From: Coriobacteriaceae bacterium
GTDB lineage: Bacteria; Actinomycetota; Coriobacteriia; Coriobacteriales; Coriobacteriaceae
DNA: 60,887 nt
Reading direction: 5' to 3'
Assembly (NCBI GenBank): GCA_902364975.1
Contig: CABJFQ010000013.1
Coordinates: 1-60,887, forward strand
This document shows positions 42,226 to 51,932 of the stretch, piece after piece. The notes under the pieces were generated by a model, which ran no database searches, was not told where the DNA came from, and saw only the letters and a list, made by a program, of their open reading frames with translations. The stretch's first letter is position 1. Each line of letters opens with the position of its first letter. A program made the translations under genes and the position numbers.

Positions 42226-43314
42226 CTAGTCTAGGCGGACTGGGTCGTGGGGGTAGGCGTTGAGAATCTCGACGCCGTTCTCGGTCACCAGGGCCAGGTC
42301 CTCGATGCGGACGCCGGTGCGGTCGGGGAGGTAGATGCCCGGTTCGACGGAGAACGTCATGCCCGGCTCTACGACCTGCTCGTTGACGAGCGAGACGTCG
42401 CCCGGCTCGTGGTCCTGCAGGCCGATCGAGTGACCCAGGCGATGCGTAAAGTATTCGCCGTAGCCCGCGTCCTCAATCACGTCGCGCGCGGCACGGTCCA
42501 GGTCGCACATGCGCACGCCCGGTGCGATGAGCGCCTCGGCGGTCTCGTTGGCGCGGCGCACGATATCGTAGATGCGTGCGGTTTCCTCGTCCGGCTCGCC
42601 CCAAAAGAACGTGCGCGTCATGTCCGAGCAATAGTTGCAGCGGCGTCCGCCAATGTCGAACAGCACCACGTCGCCGCGCTTGAGCACGGTGTCGTCGGGT
42701 TCGTGATGCGGGTCGCCGGCGTTGGCGCCAAAGCTCACGATGGGCGGAAAGCTAAAGCCCTCGCAGCCGTGCTTGCGGTACAGACCGAGCATCTGATCGG
42801 CAATTTCGCGCTCCGTCACGCCTTCATGGACGAGCTTGATGGCGTCGGCCATCACGGCGTCGTTGGCGGCCGAGGACGCGCGCATAAGCTCCTGCTCGGT
42901 AGCGTCTTTGTAGGTGCGTGCGGCGGTGACGGCAAAGTCACCCAGGAAAAACTCGCTGGCGGCGTGGCGCTCCATGAGCGGCATCAAAAAGCCGGAGCGC
43001 ATGACGGTGTCGATGCCGAGCGGTTTGGTCGGATCGACCTCGCGAGTGATGGCGTCGGTCACGACGTCGGTATCGGTGTGATAGGCAACGCGGGCATTGT
43101 CATACTCTGGCAGCTGGTGCAGGGCGTTGACCAAGATCACTGGCTCGGCATTGCGCACGAGTAGCACGCCGCAAAAACGCTCGAACATATCGGCATAAAA
43201 GCCGGTCAGGTAATAGATTGACCACGGGTCGTTTACGAGCAGCTGTGCGCCGGGGTGCTGAGCCTCGAGCGCATCGAGCACGCGCGCCACGCGCTGGTCA
43301 TCGACATGTGCCAT
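42226..43314 (-). CDS. Xaa-Pro peptidase (M24 family)
   Basis: This 362-residue metallopeptidase has a creatinase-like N-terminal domain and a pita-bread M24 domain. Metal ligands are visible in VVLFDIGGRRCNYCSDMTRT (two Asp), HRLGHSIGLQDHEPG (His), FSVEPGIYLPDRTGVRIED (two Glu). It would release N-terminal residues adjacent to proline. The start at 43314 follows AAAGGATG on the minus strand. A leader of 128 bp, with a small CCGGCA/TGCCGG hairpin, separates it from the oxidoreductase operon. Confidence 0.92.
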   Translation of the reverse strand: MAHVDDQRVARVLDALEAQHPGAQLLVNDPWSIYYLTGFYADMFERFCGVLLVRNAEPVILVNALHQLPEYDNARVAYHTDTDVVTDAITREVDPTKPLGIDTVMRSGFLMPLMERHAASEFFLGDFAVTAARTYKDATEQELMRASSAANDAVMADAIKLVHEGVTEREIADQMLGLYRKHGCEGFSFPPIVSFGANAGDPHHEPDDTVLKRGDVVLFDIGGRRCNYCSDMTRTFFWGEPDEETARIYDIVRRANETAEALIAPGVRMCDLDRAARDVIEDAGYGEYFTHRLGHSIGLQDHEPGDVSLVNEQVVEPGMTFSVEPGIYLPDRTGVRIEDLALVTENGVEILNAYPHDPVRLD

Positions 43315-43442
43315 GAAACATCCTTTCGCTAGGCTGCCACCATGGTATCCCAAGCCCGGCACATAGGGACGTTCCTTTTATGCCGGCACTTCGGGACACT
43401 CCTTGCAAAAGCAGCTAAAAGAGCCCGTCCCAAATTTGCTTC

Positions 43443-43841
43443 TTAGGCTGGGTCGATGTCCATACTGGCGACTAGGTCAATGTTGGTGTCGAGAAGATCT
43501 TCCAGCACGACGTCGCCCATGCGGATGGGGGCGTTGACGACTAGGCCTCGGATGAGGTTCATGGCTTGGGCGTGGAGTTCTAGCGGGATGGCTTCGGCCG
43601 TGCGGACGGGGAGTAGGGCTTCGTCGCCGCCGGAGACGGCCACGGTCGTTGTGAGCACGCGCATGGGGCAGGTGAGCTCCTGATGTGCGAACGTATCGCC
43701 GCGCGGGCAGTTGTTACCGGTTACGGAGCGCACTTCCACCACGGTGCCATTGGCGTCGTGCTCCACCTCTACGGTCAGGAGGCACTCGGATGGGCAGGTG
43801 GTGCAGTTGAACTGCAGCGTCTCGGTCACATTCGTACTCAT
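43443..43841 (-). CDS. DUF1667 protein (oxidoreductase-associated)
   Basis: This 132-residue DUF1667 protein has cysteines C13, C16 and C20 in NCTTCPSEC, C45 in NNCPRGD and C58 in ELTCPMRVLTTTV, suggesting metal or Fe-S binding. Family members usually accompany GlpA- and GlpB-like flavoproteins, as here. It may be the small third subunit of a glycerol-3-phosphate-type dehydrogenase. Its start is 3 bp after the upstream stop, indicating one operon. Confidence 0.85.
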   Translation of the reverse strand: MSTNVTETLQFNCTTCPSECLLTVEVEHDANGTVVEVRSVTGNNCPRGDTFAHQELTCPMRVLTTTVAVSGGDEALLPVRTAEAIPLELHAQAMNLIRGLVVNAPIRMGDVVLEDLLDTNIDLVASMDIDPA

Positions 43842-43844
43842 GAG

Positions 43845-45203
43845 CTATGCCTCCTCAACGGGATCGACGGACAGGACGATTTCGCTGGCACCCAGGTCGA
43901 GTGCGCGTTGAATCACCTTAGCCGGCAGCGGGAAGCTTTCCATGACGCTCGGTTTAAACGCGCGGACTTTGCCCGCAAACACTTCTTCGCCGTTGGCCAA
44001 GATGCGTACTCGAGCGGTATCGACCGGCCGGCGTACGCGGAAGTTGAGCTTGGTGAGCGCCACAGCCGTAATGCGTCCCGGCAGCGCGTAGCCCGCAATG
44101 CCGGCAGGGGAGACCGTGAGCTCGCAGCTCGTGTCCGCGACCGCGTTCGTTTCGGCCCCGCCACCCAGCGCGTACGCCGCCGCGGCTGCACCGGCGCGCT
44201 CGGACTCGGTCGTCACGTTGTCGGCCAGGTCGTGCACGTGCAGCACGTTGCCACAGGCAAAGATGCCCGGCACGCCTGTCTGGAGGCTCTGGTCAACTAC
44301 GGCGCCGCGCGTGCGTGGGTCAAGCTCCACGCCCGCGGCAACCGAAAGCTCGTTCTCGGGAATCAATCCCACCGAAAGCAGCAGTGTGTCACACGGAACA
44401 ACGCGCTCGGTCCCCGGAATGGGCGCCAGGCGCTCGTCGACCTGGCTTACCTCGACGGCCTCCACGCGGTCGTGCCCGATCACGCGCGTGACCGTGGTGG
44501 ACAGGTGCAGCGGAATGTCAAAGTCGTCCAGGCAGTTCTTCACATTGCGGCGCAGGCCGTTGGCGTACGGCATGAGCTCGTACACGCCCTCGACCGAAAT
44601 CCCCTCGAGCGTGCAGCGACGTGCCATGATAAGCCCGATATCGCCCGAACCCAAAATGACGGCGCGCGAGCCGGGTTTGAGGTTTTCGATATTGATGTAT
44701 CGCTGCGCCAAGCCGGCCGTAAATACGCCGGCGGGACGGCTACCGGGAATCTTGATCTCGCTGCGGGTGCGCTCGCGGCAGCCCATGGCAAGGACGACCG
44801 CGCGCCCGGTGAGCTGCAGCATGCCGGCAGGGCTCATGAGCGTGACGGCATGGACCGCAGTGTCTTCCGCAGGCTCGCCTGAATCAATCCCAAGCACCAT
44901 GCTGTTCAGGAACAGCGCAATGTCGGTTGCGTGCACCTGGTCGATAAAGCGCTGCGCGTACTCAGGACCGGTGAGCTCCTGTTTAAAGTGCGACAGGCCA
45001 AAGCCGGGGTGGATGCACTGGCGGAGGATGCCGCCCAGGTGCTGCTCGCGCTCCACGATGGCCACGCGCGCTCCGGCCTTATGCGCGGCCAGCGCGGCCG
45101 CCATGCCGGAGGGGCCGCCGCCGATAACGACCACGTCAAAGACTTGCGTTTGTACGGCTTCTACGACGCCGCAATCAATCGTGCTCGATCCGAATTCCGC
45201 CAT
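43845..45203 (-). CDS. FAD/NAD(P)-dependent oxidoreductase
   Basis: This 452-residue pyridine-nucleotide-disulfide-type flavoprotein has an FAD Rossmann loop VVVIGGGPSGMAAALAAHK near residue 24-42, a cysteine in LRQCIHPGFG, and a second dinucleotide loop AVILGSGDIGLIMARRC near 175. FACGNVLHVHDLADNV is the second FAD motif. Together with GlpA-like and DUF1667 neighbours it forms a probable three-subunit dehydrogenase. It begins 1 bp after the upstream gene. Confidence 0.88.
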   Translation of the reverse strand: MAEFGSSTIDCGVVEAVQTQVFDVVVIGGGPSGMAAALAAHKAGARVAIVEREQHLGGILRQCIHPGFGLSHFKQELTGPEYAQRFIDQVHATDIALFLNSMVLGIDSGEPAEDTAVHAVTLMSPAGMLQLTGRAVVLAMGCRERTRSEIKIPGSRPAGVFTAGLAQRYINIENLKPGSRAVILGSGDIGLIMARRCTLEGISVEGVYELMPYANGLRRNVKNCLDDFDIPLHLSTTVTRVIGHDRVEAVEVSQVDERLAPIPGTERVVPCDTLLLSVGLIPENELSVAAGVELDPRTRGAVVDQSLQTGVPGIFACGNVLHVHDLADNVTTESERAGAAAAAYALGGGAETNAVADTSCELTVSPAGIAGYALPGRITAVALTKLNFRVRRPVDTARVRILANGEEVFAGKVRAFKPSVMESFPLPAKVIQRALDLGASEIVLSVDPVEEA

Positions 45204-45204
45204 C

Positions 45205-46662
45205 CTAGCGCACCCCCTTCAGCGGTCCCTCAACCAGCCAAGATCCGGCGTCCTCCAGTAATACCTCGCTGGGGTCGCAGTCAAGCTCTCGGGCAAGGAT
45301 CGCCACCACACGGCTCTGGCAAAAGCCACTTTGGCACCGACCCATGCCGGCACGGCAGCGGCGCTTAACGCCCTCGACCGAAACTGCGCCCGGGCGACGT
45401 CGGATCGCGGTCACAATCTCGGCCTCGGGCACCGTCTCGCAGCGGCAGACAATCTGCCCCCACGCAGGATCGGACTCAATGAGCTCTTCCTTGCGCGCAA
45501 GCGGCGCGCGGTCAAAGTCGTCCGGCGCAAGGCGGATCGGGTCCCAATCGGCACGTTCGCGCAGGGTCACGCCCGCATTGCGCAGCACCTGTTCCATGCG
45601 TTCGGCAATGGCCGGCGCGCTCGCCACGCCCGGCGACTGAATGCCCGCCGCCTGGAACAGGCCCGGCACCACGGCCGACTGCCCAATAAAAAAGTCGTTC
45701 GTACCTTGAATGACCGGGCGCCCGCCGGCGAACGCGCGCACCACGCGGCGCGTGTCCAGGTCGGGCACCAGCTTGCGCGCGCCGGTCAGCAGCGCGTTCA
45801 CATCGCTCGCATAGGTCTGCGTGTCGCCCGGTTCGCGCACGGCAGCCGTGGCGGTGATCACGGTGTTGCCATGCACAGTGCCTGTCACGATAACGCCCTT
45901 GGACACCGGCGTGGGTACGGGGTAGAGCGGCATGAGCGTGCGCGGCTCCTTATCCAGCACCACGATGTTGCCCTGACGCCAGACCATCTGGAACTCCTCG
46001 GCGCCTGCCATATGCGAGATGTCGGCGGCTCCGTTGCCCGCGGCGTTGATCAGGTAGCGGCAGCGCACGTCTCCGGCGGGCGTCGCCAGCGTAAAGCGCG
46101 TGGCTCCGTCATCCGAGCCGGCAACTTCAATTGCCTCCACCGGCGCAGACCGCATAAACGTCACGCCGTTGGCAACTGCGTTCTCCAGCGCGGCGATGGC
46201 AACCTCAAACGGGTCGACAAACCCAGTCGATGGGCACCATAACGCGCACGTTGCATTGGCACTGGCGCGCGGCTCTAATATGTGGATGCGGTCGGGTCCG
46301 ACGATCGACAGCTCGGGCACTCCGTTGGCCAGGCCGTTGCACCGTAGCTGCTCCAGATGCGCGCGGTCCTCGTCGTTAAAGCCCAACACCATCGACCCGG
46401 TGCGGCAGAACAGAAAGCCCAGCTCCTGCGCCCACGTACCGTACAACTCGCAGCCACGGGCGTTGACCTGCGCCTTTACGGTGCCCGGTGTCGGATCGTA
46501 GCCGGCGTGCACCAGGCCGCCATTGGCCTTCGACGCGCCCAGCGCAATATCGTTAGCCGCTTCGACCACGCAAATGGACAGGTCAAACCGCGCGAGCTGC
46601 CGCGCGATGGCGCATCCGGTGATGCCCGCGCCCACAATCGCGATATCAAACGTTTCTGTCAC
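45205..46662 (-). CDS. GlpA-like FAD dehydrogenase with BFD-type [2Fe-2S] domain
   Basis: This 485-residue protein of the DAO/GlpA family is probably a glycerol-3-phosphate or 2-hydroxyacid dehydrogenase. The N-terminal FAD loop is IAIVGAGITGCAIARQL. The C-terminal 90 residues are BFD-like, with CRCETVPEAEI and RCRAGMGRCQSGFCQ providing iron-sulfur ligands. The start is GTG at 46662 after GGGAGG. A perfect palindrome lies 18 bp upstream. Substrate is not certain. Confidence 0.88.
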   Translation of the reverse strand: MTETFDIAIVGAGITGCAIARQLARFDLSICVVEAANDIALGASKANGGLVHAGYDPTPGTVKAQVNARGCELYGTWAQELGFLFCRTGSMVLGFNDEDRAHLEQLRCNGLANGVPELSIVGPDRIHILEPRASANATCALWCPSTGFVDPFEVAIAALENAVANGVTFMRSAPVEAIEVAGSDDGATRFTLATPAGDVRCRYLINAAGNGAADISHMAGAEEFQMVWRQGNIVVLDKEPRTLMPLYPVPTPVSKGVIVTGTVHGNTVITATAAVREPGDTQTYASDVNALLTGARKLVPDLDTRRVVRAFAGGRPVIQGTNDFFIGQSAVVPGLFQAAGIQSPGVASAPAIAERMEQVLRNAGVTLRERADWDPIRLAPDDFDRAPLARKEELIESDPAWGQIVCRCETVPEAEIVTAIRRRPGAVSVEGVKRRCRAGMGRCQSGFCQSRVVAILARELDCDPSEVLLEDAGSWLVEGPLKGVR

Positions 46663-46679
46663 AGTGCCTCCCAGACGAG

Positions 46680-46694
46680 TTGACAGGCTGTCAA
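46680..46694. promoter_or_regulatory. Perfect 7-1-7 palindrome before the GlpA-like operon
   Basis: TTGACAG-G-CTGTCAA reads identically on both strands around one base and stands 18 bp ahead of the GTG start. Its size and position suit a dimeric repressor. The remaining spacer to 46958 shows no gene. Confidence 0.6.
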
Positions 46695-46958
46695 TACGAC
46701 TATCCTACGGTCTGCACACCCCCAGTGCGGCGGCAATGCGGCGAACAGCCCCGCAACACCCGCCAACGGCAGACGAGGTGAGACCCGGCACGGATGTCGA
46801 CCTCGTTAGACCGCGGGCAACACCACCCAAGCTCGCGGTCGATGCCGCCACCCGTTACAGATTGAGATGTTTCTATCCGACCATGCCTGCGACCTGCCAA
46901 ATCGTTAACCCCCGTGTTACACTAACTCGAGCTGTAACTACCCCGAAAGGTACCCGTA

Positions 46959-47390
46959 ATGTCCAAGTACATCTCCGAGCTCATGTCGCCGCAGCTTATG
47001 GGCGTCGTCTATGCCTTCGTTGGCTTTATCATCGCCCTGTATGTGCTGTCGGTCGTCTATGTGTTCATCGACGCTCGCCGCCGCGGCGCCAGCGCCTACG
47101 TGGCATGGGGCATCATCGCCCTCATCCCGTTTGTAGGCCTCATCGCCTACCTGGTCTTGCGCCCGCACTCCTACGCGTCCGACCGCGAGGAGCAGGAGCT
47201 GGACATGGCCCTGCGCGAGCGCCAGCTTGCCCAGTACGGCACCTGCCCGCAGTGCGGCGCGCCCATCGAGAAGGACTTCGTCGTCTGCCCGGTGTGCGAT
47301 ACCCAGGTTCGCAACGTGTGTCCCAGCTGCCATCGCCCGCTCGATGCGCATTGGAAGGTCTGCCCCTACTGCCGAACTCGCATCCAGTAA
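46959..47390 (+). CDS. Membrane-anchored zinc-ribbon protein
   Basis: This 143-residue protein has two hydrophobic segments (about residues 13-36 and 47-68) resembling a PLDc_N-type membrane hairpin. Two zinc ribbons follow: CPQCG with CPVCD, and CPSCH with CPYC. ATG at 46959 follows GAAAGG. Function is unknown; such proteins often sense or scaffold at the membrane. It is a single gene. Confidence 0.75.
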   Translation: MSKYISELMSPQLMGVVYAFVGFIIALYVLSVVYVFIDARRRGASAYVAWGIIALIPFVGLIAYLVLRPHSYASDREEQELDMALRERQLAQYGTCPQCGAPIEKDFVVCPVCDTQVRNVCPSCHRPLDAHWKVCPYCRTRIQ

Positions 47391-47499
47391 CGCATCCATC
47401 GCCGGGCCGGCCGCAAGCCACGGGCTCCGCGCACCCCGCGCATCCCACGGCCGCCACGCGCCCCGCGCCGCCCCACACGATGAAGCATGCGTAGAAAAT

Positions 47500-47530
47500 C
47501 GCCCGCCGTGCCATTAAGGTGCGGCGGGCG
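47500..47530 (+). terminator. GC-rich hairpin between the zinc-ribbon gene and thrS
   Basis: CGCCCGCCG (47500-47508) and CGGCGGGCG (47522-47530) pair perfectly. Few T residues follow, so strength is doubtful. Confidence 0.5.
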
Positions 47531-47629
47531 CTTGTATACCAAGGCAACCTGCCTATAATGATGCAAGTCAAAAACGCCGAGCGCATCGCACGCACTTGCA
47601 TCAGGCATCCGAGAGGAGAAAACATACCC

Positions 47630-49393
<1,764 letters not shown>

Positions 49394-49419
49394 GGCAAAC
49401 TTCACAACAATTAACAAAG

Positions 49420-49450
49420 GCGACCGTCCACACAGGGCGGTCGCTTTTTT
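49420..49450 (+). terminator. Terminator after thrS
   Basis: GCGACCG (49420-49426) pairs with CGGTCGC (49438-49444), followed by six T residues. Confidence 0.9.
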
Positions 49451-49466
49451 CATGCCAAAATAAGAA

Positions 49467-49492
49467 AGCCGCTGGTTGAGCGGCTTTTTTTG
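49467..49492 (+). terminator. Second terminator after thrS
   Basis: AGCCGCT (49467-49473) pairs with AGCGGCT (49479-49485), followed by seven T residues. The tandem terminators insulate the polysaccharide locus. Confidence 0.88.
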
Positions 49493-49547
49493 TTGCACAA
49501 AAAGGTACAGGTTTTTGTAGAGGGGTATGGAGATGTACCTACTAGCA

Positions 49548-49633
49548 GTACATTTTGCGTAATCTGGGCAAACGCTGATTAATTGCTCGTATAATGTCGT
49601 CTGTCGAAAGATACAAAAAACTGTACTTTTGCG
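49548..49633 (+). promoter_or_regulatory. Control region of the polysaccharide locus
   Basis: A TATAAT (49590-49595) lies about 120 bp ahead of the NusG-like gene. Near-identical boxes GTACATTTTGCG (49548-49559) and GTACTTTTGCG (49623-49633) flank it, and further GTAC motifs occur at 49504-49540. Repeated boxes on both sides of a -10 element suggest a regulator site. No good -35 hexamer is seen. Confidence 0.5.
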
Positions 49634-49717
49634 ACTGCGCCTAGCTGCGAGCGAGAAGCCTGTTCTAAACGCCCCTGCATTTGCGTGCGTCGCAAAGCCA
49701 AAAGAGGGGGCGAGAAC

Positions 49718-50308
49718 ATGGAACAGACGGCACGGCGCCAAGAGCAGCTGCCAGGCGCATTTAACGGCGTCACCACCAACAGCCAGCACGGTCGCGTCCG
49801 CTGGTATCTGGTTCACACCTCCAATGGAAAAGAGCGTGAGACCTGCGAAAAGGTCCGCCGCATTATCCCGCACGAGCTGATGCAGGACGCTTTTGTGATG
49901 CAAAAGGAGTTCTGGTTTAAGCGGGACGGCGCATGGTCGCTCCAAACCAAACTCATGTACAAGGAATATTTCTTCGTCGCTACGCACGATGCCGCCGCGC
50001 TCGATAGGGCTTTGGGCCAGTTGAGCTTTGGCTGTCGCATTGCCGGCAGCAGGGAGCGGGCGTACATGCCCATGCCGGACGATGCGCAGGATTGGTACCG
50101 CAGTGTGCTGGACGACGACGGCGTGGTGCGCAACAGCGTAGCGCGCATAGAAGACGGCGTGTTGCTCATTGAGCAGGGGCCCTTGGTGGGGCAAGAGGCC
50201 CGCGTAAAGAAGATTGACCGTCATAAACGCTGGTGCCTGGTGGACGTGGGCGAAGGCGGCTCCGCTTTTAGGGAGCTGCTACCGCTTGACGTTCCCAGCA
50301 AAACATAA
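49718..50308 (+). CDS. NusG-family antiterminator (LoaP/RfaH type)
   Basis: This 196-residue NusG paralogue has an NGN domain from about residue 27 (RVRWYLVHTSNGKERETCEK) through YKEYFFVATHD, then a KOW domain with GPLVGQEARVKKIDRHKRWC. Such specialised paralogues keep RNA polymerase from terminating in long polysaccharide operons. Its place as the first gene of a ten-gene polysaccharide block supports that role. ATG at 49718 follows AGAGGGGGCGAG. The first 25 residues are an unrelated hydrophilic tail. Confidence 0.87.
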   Translation: MEQTARRQEQLPGAFNGVTTNSQHGRVRWYLVHTSNGKERETCEKVRRIIPHELMQDAFVMQKEFWFKRDGAWSLQTKLMYKEYFFVATHDAAALDRALGQLSFGCRIAGSRERAYMPMPDDAQDWYRSVLDDDGVVRNSVARIEDGVLLIEQGPLVGQEARVKKIDRHKRWCLVDVGEGGSAFRELLPLDVPSKT

Positions 50309-50354
50309 GGGAGACGTTGCGCCGGCAATTCATTTGGTTTTTGGATTCATAGAT

Positions 50355-50380
50355 GGGGGGGGGTTCCTGGGGACAGGAAC
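50355..50380 (+). promoter_or_regulatory. Nine-G tract and start-codon-abutting hairpin
   Basis: G9 (50355-50363) is followed by a hairpin GTTCCTG-GGGA-CAGGAAC (50363-50380) that ends exactly one base before the GTG start of the priming transferase. The stem contains the only ribosome-binding-site-like AGGA. Slippage in the G tract would alter the leader next to this structure. Confidence 0.6.
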
Positions 50381-51094
50381 GTGAGTTTTATTGTGGCTGC
50401 TAAAGAAGTAACAGAGAGCTGTGTATCCGTGGGGGACGCACTGGCTATTAAAGAGATTAAACCGAGTGGTACGCTTGGCTATCGCTTTATTAAGAGACTG
50501 TTTGACCTGGTGTTCAGTCTTTTGATGAGTGTGCTGCTGCTTATTCCTCTTGCTGTGGTGTGCGCGCTGATTAGTCTTGAATCGCCCGGCAGTCCTATGT
50601 ATACGCAAGAGCGCGTTGGCAAGGGCGGAAAGACAATCAAGATTTTTAAGCTTCGTAGCATGGTCGCCGACGCAAACGACGTGCGTAAGTACCTGAGCCC
50701 TGAGCAGCTTCATCAATGGGAAGTCGAGCGCAAGGTCGACGATGATCCCCGCATTACTAGGGTTGGTCAGTATATTCGTAAGTGCTCCATTGACGAGATG
50801 CCGCAGTTCCTTAATGTACTGAACGGCGACCTCTCCGTCATTGGGCCGCGTCCCATTACAAGGGATGAGCTTGAACAGCATTTTTCCGACGAAGAAAAAG
50901 CTGAGCTGCTCTCTGTCCGGCCCGGCATTACTGGTCTGTGGCAGGCAACCGATCGTAACGAGGCAACCTTTGAGAGCGGCCTGCGTCAGAAGATTGAGCT
51001 TCGCTATGTCCAAAACCGTTGTTTTGCTATGGATTTGAAGTGCTTTACTGGTACCTTCGGGGCTATGTTTGGTAAGAAGAGAACGGGACGATAG
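50381..51094 (+). CDS. Polyprenyl-phosphate sugar-phosphate transferase (priming enzyme)
   Basis: This 237-residue WcaJ/EpsL-type enzyme loads the first sugar phosphate onto undecaprenyl phosphate. After about 30 residues comes RFIKRLFDLVFSL and one re-entrant hydrophobic helix, then YTQERVGKGGKTIKIFKLRSM, DDPRITRVGQYIRK, DEMPQFLNVLNGDLSVIGPRP and RPGITGLWQ, all family blocks. GTG at 50381 is the only supported start. The next gene follows at once after its stop. Confidence 0.9.
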   Translation: MSFIVAAKEVTESCVSVGDALAIKEIKPSGTLGYRFIKRLFDLVFSLLMSVLLLIPLAVVCALISLESPGSPMYTQERVGKGGKTIKIFKLRSMVADANDVRKYLSPEQLHQWEVERKVDDDPRITRVGQYIRKCSIDEMPQFLNVLNGDLSVIGPRPITRDELEQHFSDEEKAELLSVRPGITGLWQATDRNEATFESGLRQKIELRYVQNRCFAMDLKCFTGTFGAMFGKKRTGR

Positions 51095-51928
51095 ATGCCG
51101 ACAAACCTTACTTCTTCCTACAGTGTGTTGATGAGCATTTACAAAAAAGAAAATCCTGCCTATTTAGTTCAAGCTTTAGACAGTATGTTGAACCAAACGG
51201 TCTCTCCTGCCGAGATTGTCATGGTCAAGGATGGTCCCCTCACGCAAGAGCTTGAAGACGTGCTCCAAAATTATGACTCCCTTTATCCCGGACTGTTCAA
51301 TTTTGTTTCGTATGACAAAAACCATGGGCTTGGCTACGCGCTGCGACAAGGCGTGGTCGCTTGCTCTAACGAAATTGTTGCTCGTATGGACACTGATGAT
51401 ATTGCTCGTCCAGATCGTATGGAGAAACAGCTTGCCGCTATTGATAGCGGGCTCGATATGGTCGGAAGCGATGTTATCGAATTCGTCACGTCTCCCAATG
51501 AACCTGTTGCGGCTACTGACCTTCCCAAGGGCATCGATGCTATACGCTCTTATTCCAAAAGGCGAAATCCCTTTCGTCACCCTCCCATGACGTTTAGAAA
51601 GTCGAAAGTTATGGAGGCTGGTAACTACAGTTCCGACTTTCTCTACTTTGAGGATTGGGACCTTTTTAACAGGATGCTCGCATGTGGCTGCAAGGCGGAT
51701 AACCTGAGCGAACCGCTTGTTGCGATGCGCGTTAGTGAGGATTTCTATGCTCGCAGGGGCGGCTCGCAGTATCTTAAGTACGCTAAAGCATTTAAGCAGG
51801 CTCAAGTTGAGCGTGGCTATTTCACAAAACGTGATTATTTCTGTTCTTATTTGCCGCATGCCGCCGTCTGTCTGATGCCGAATTCCGTTAGAGCGTTGAT
51901 ATATCGTTATTTTCTCAGGAGGTCCTAG
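51095..51928 (+). CDS. Glycosyltransferase family 2
   Basis: This 277-residue GT-A enzyme transfers a sugar to the growing repeat unit. It begins SSYSVLMSIYKKENP, has IVMVKDGPL and the metal-binding RMDTDDIARPDR, and the acceptor region RRNPFRHPPMTFRKS. Donor and acceptor are unknown. The ATG begins directly after the upstream TAG. Codons are AT-richer than in the core genes, like the rest of the locus. Confidence 0.88.
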   Translation: MPTNLTSSYSVLMSIYKKENPAYLVQALDSMLNQTVSPAEIVMVKDGPLTQELEDVLQNYDSLYPGLFNFVSYDKNHGLGYALRQGVVACSNEIVARMDTDDIARPDRMEKQLAAIDSGLDMVGSDVIEFVTSPNEPVAATDLPKGIDAIRSYSKRRNPFRHPPMTFRKSKVMEAGNYSSDFLYFEDWDLFNRMLACGCKADNLSEPLVAMRVSEDFYARRGGSQYLKYAKAFKQAQVERGYFTKRDYFCSYLPHAAVCLMPNSVRALIYRYFLRRS

Positions 51929-51932
51929 ATAT

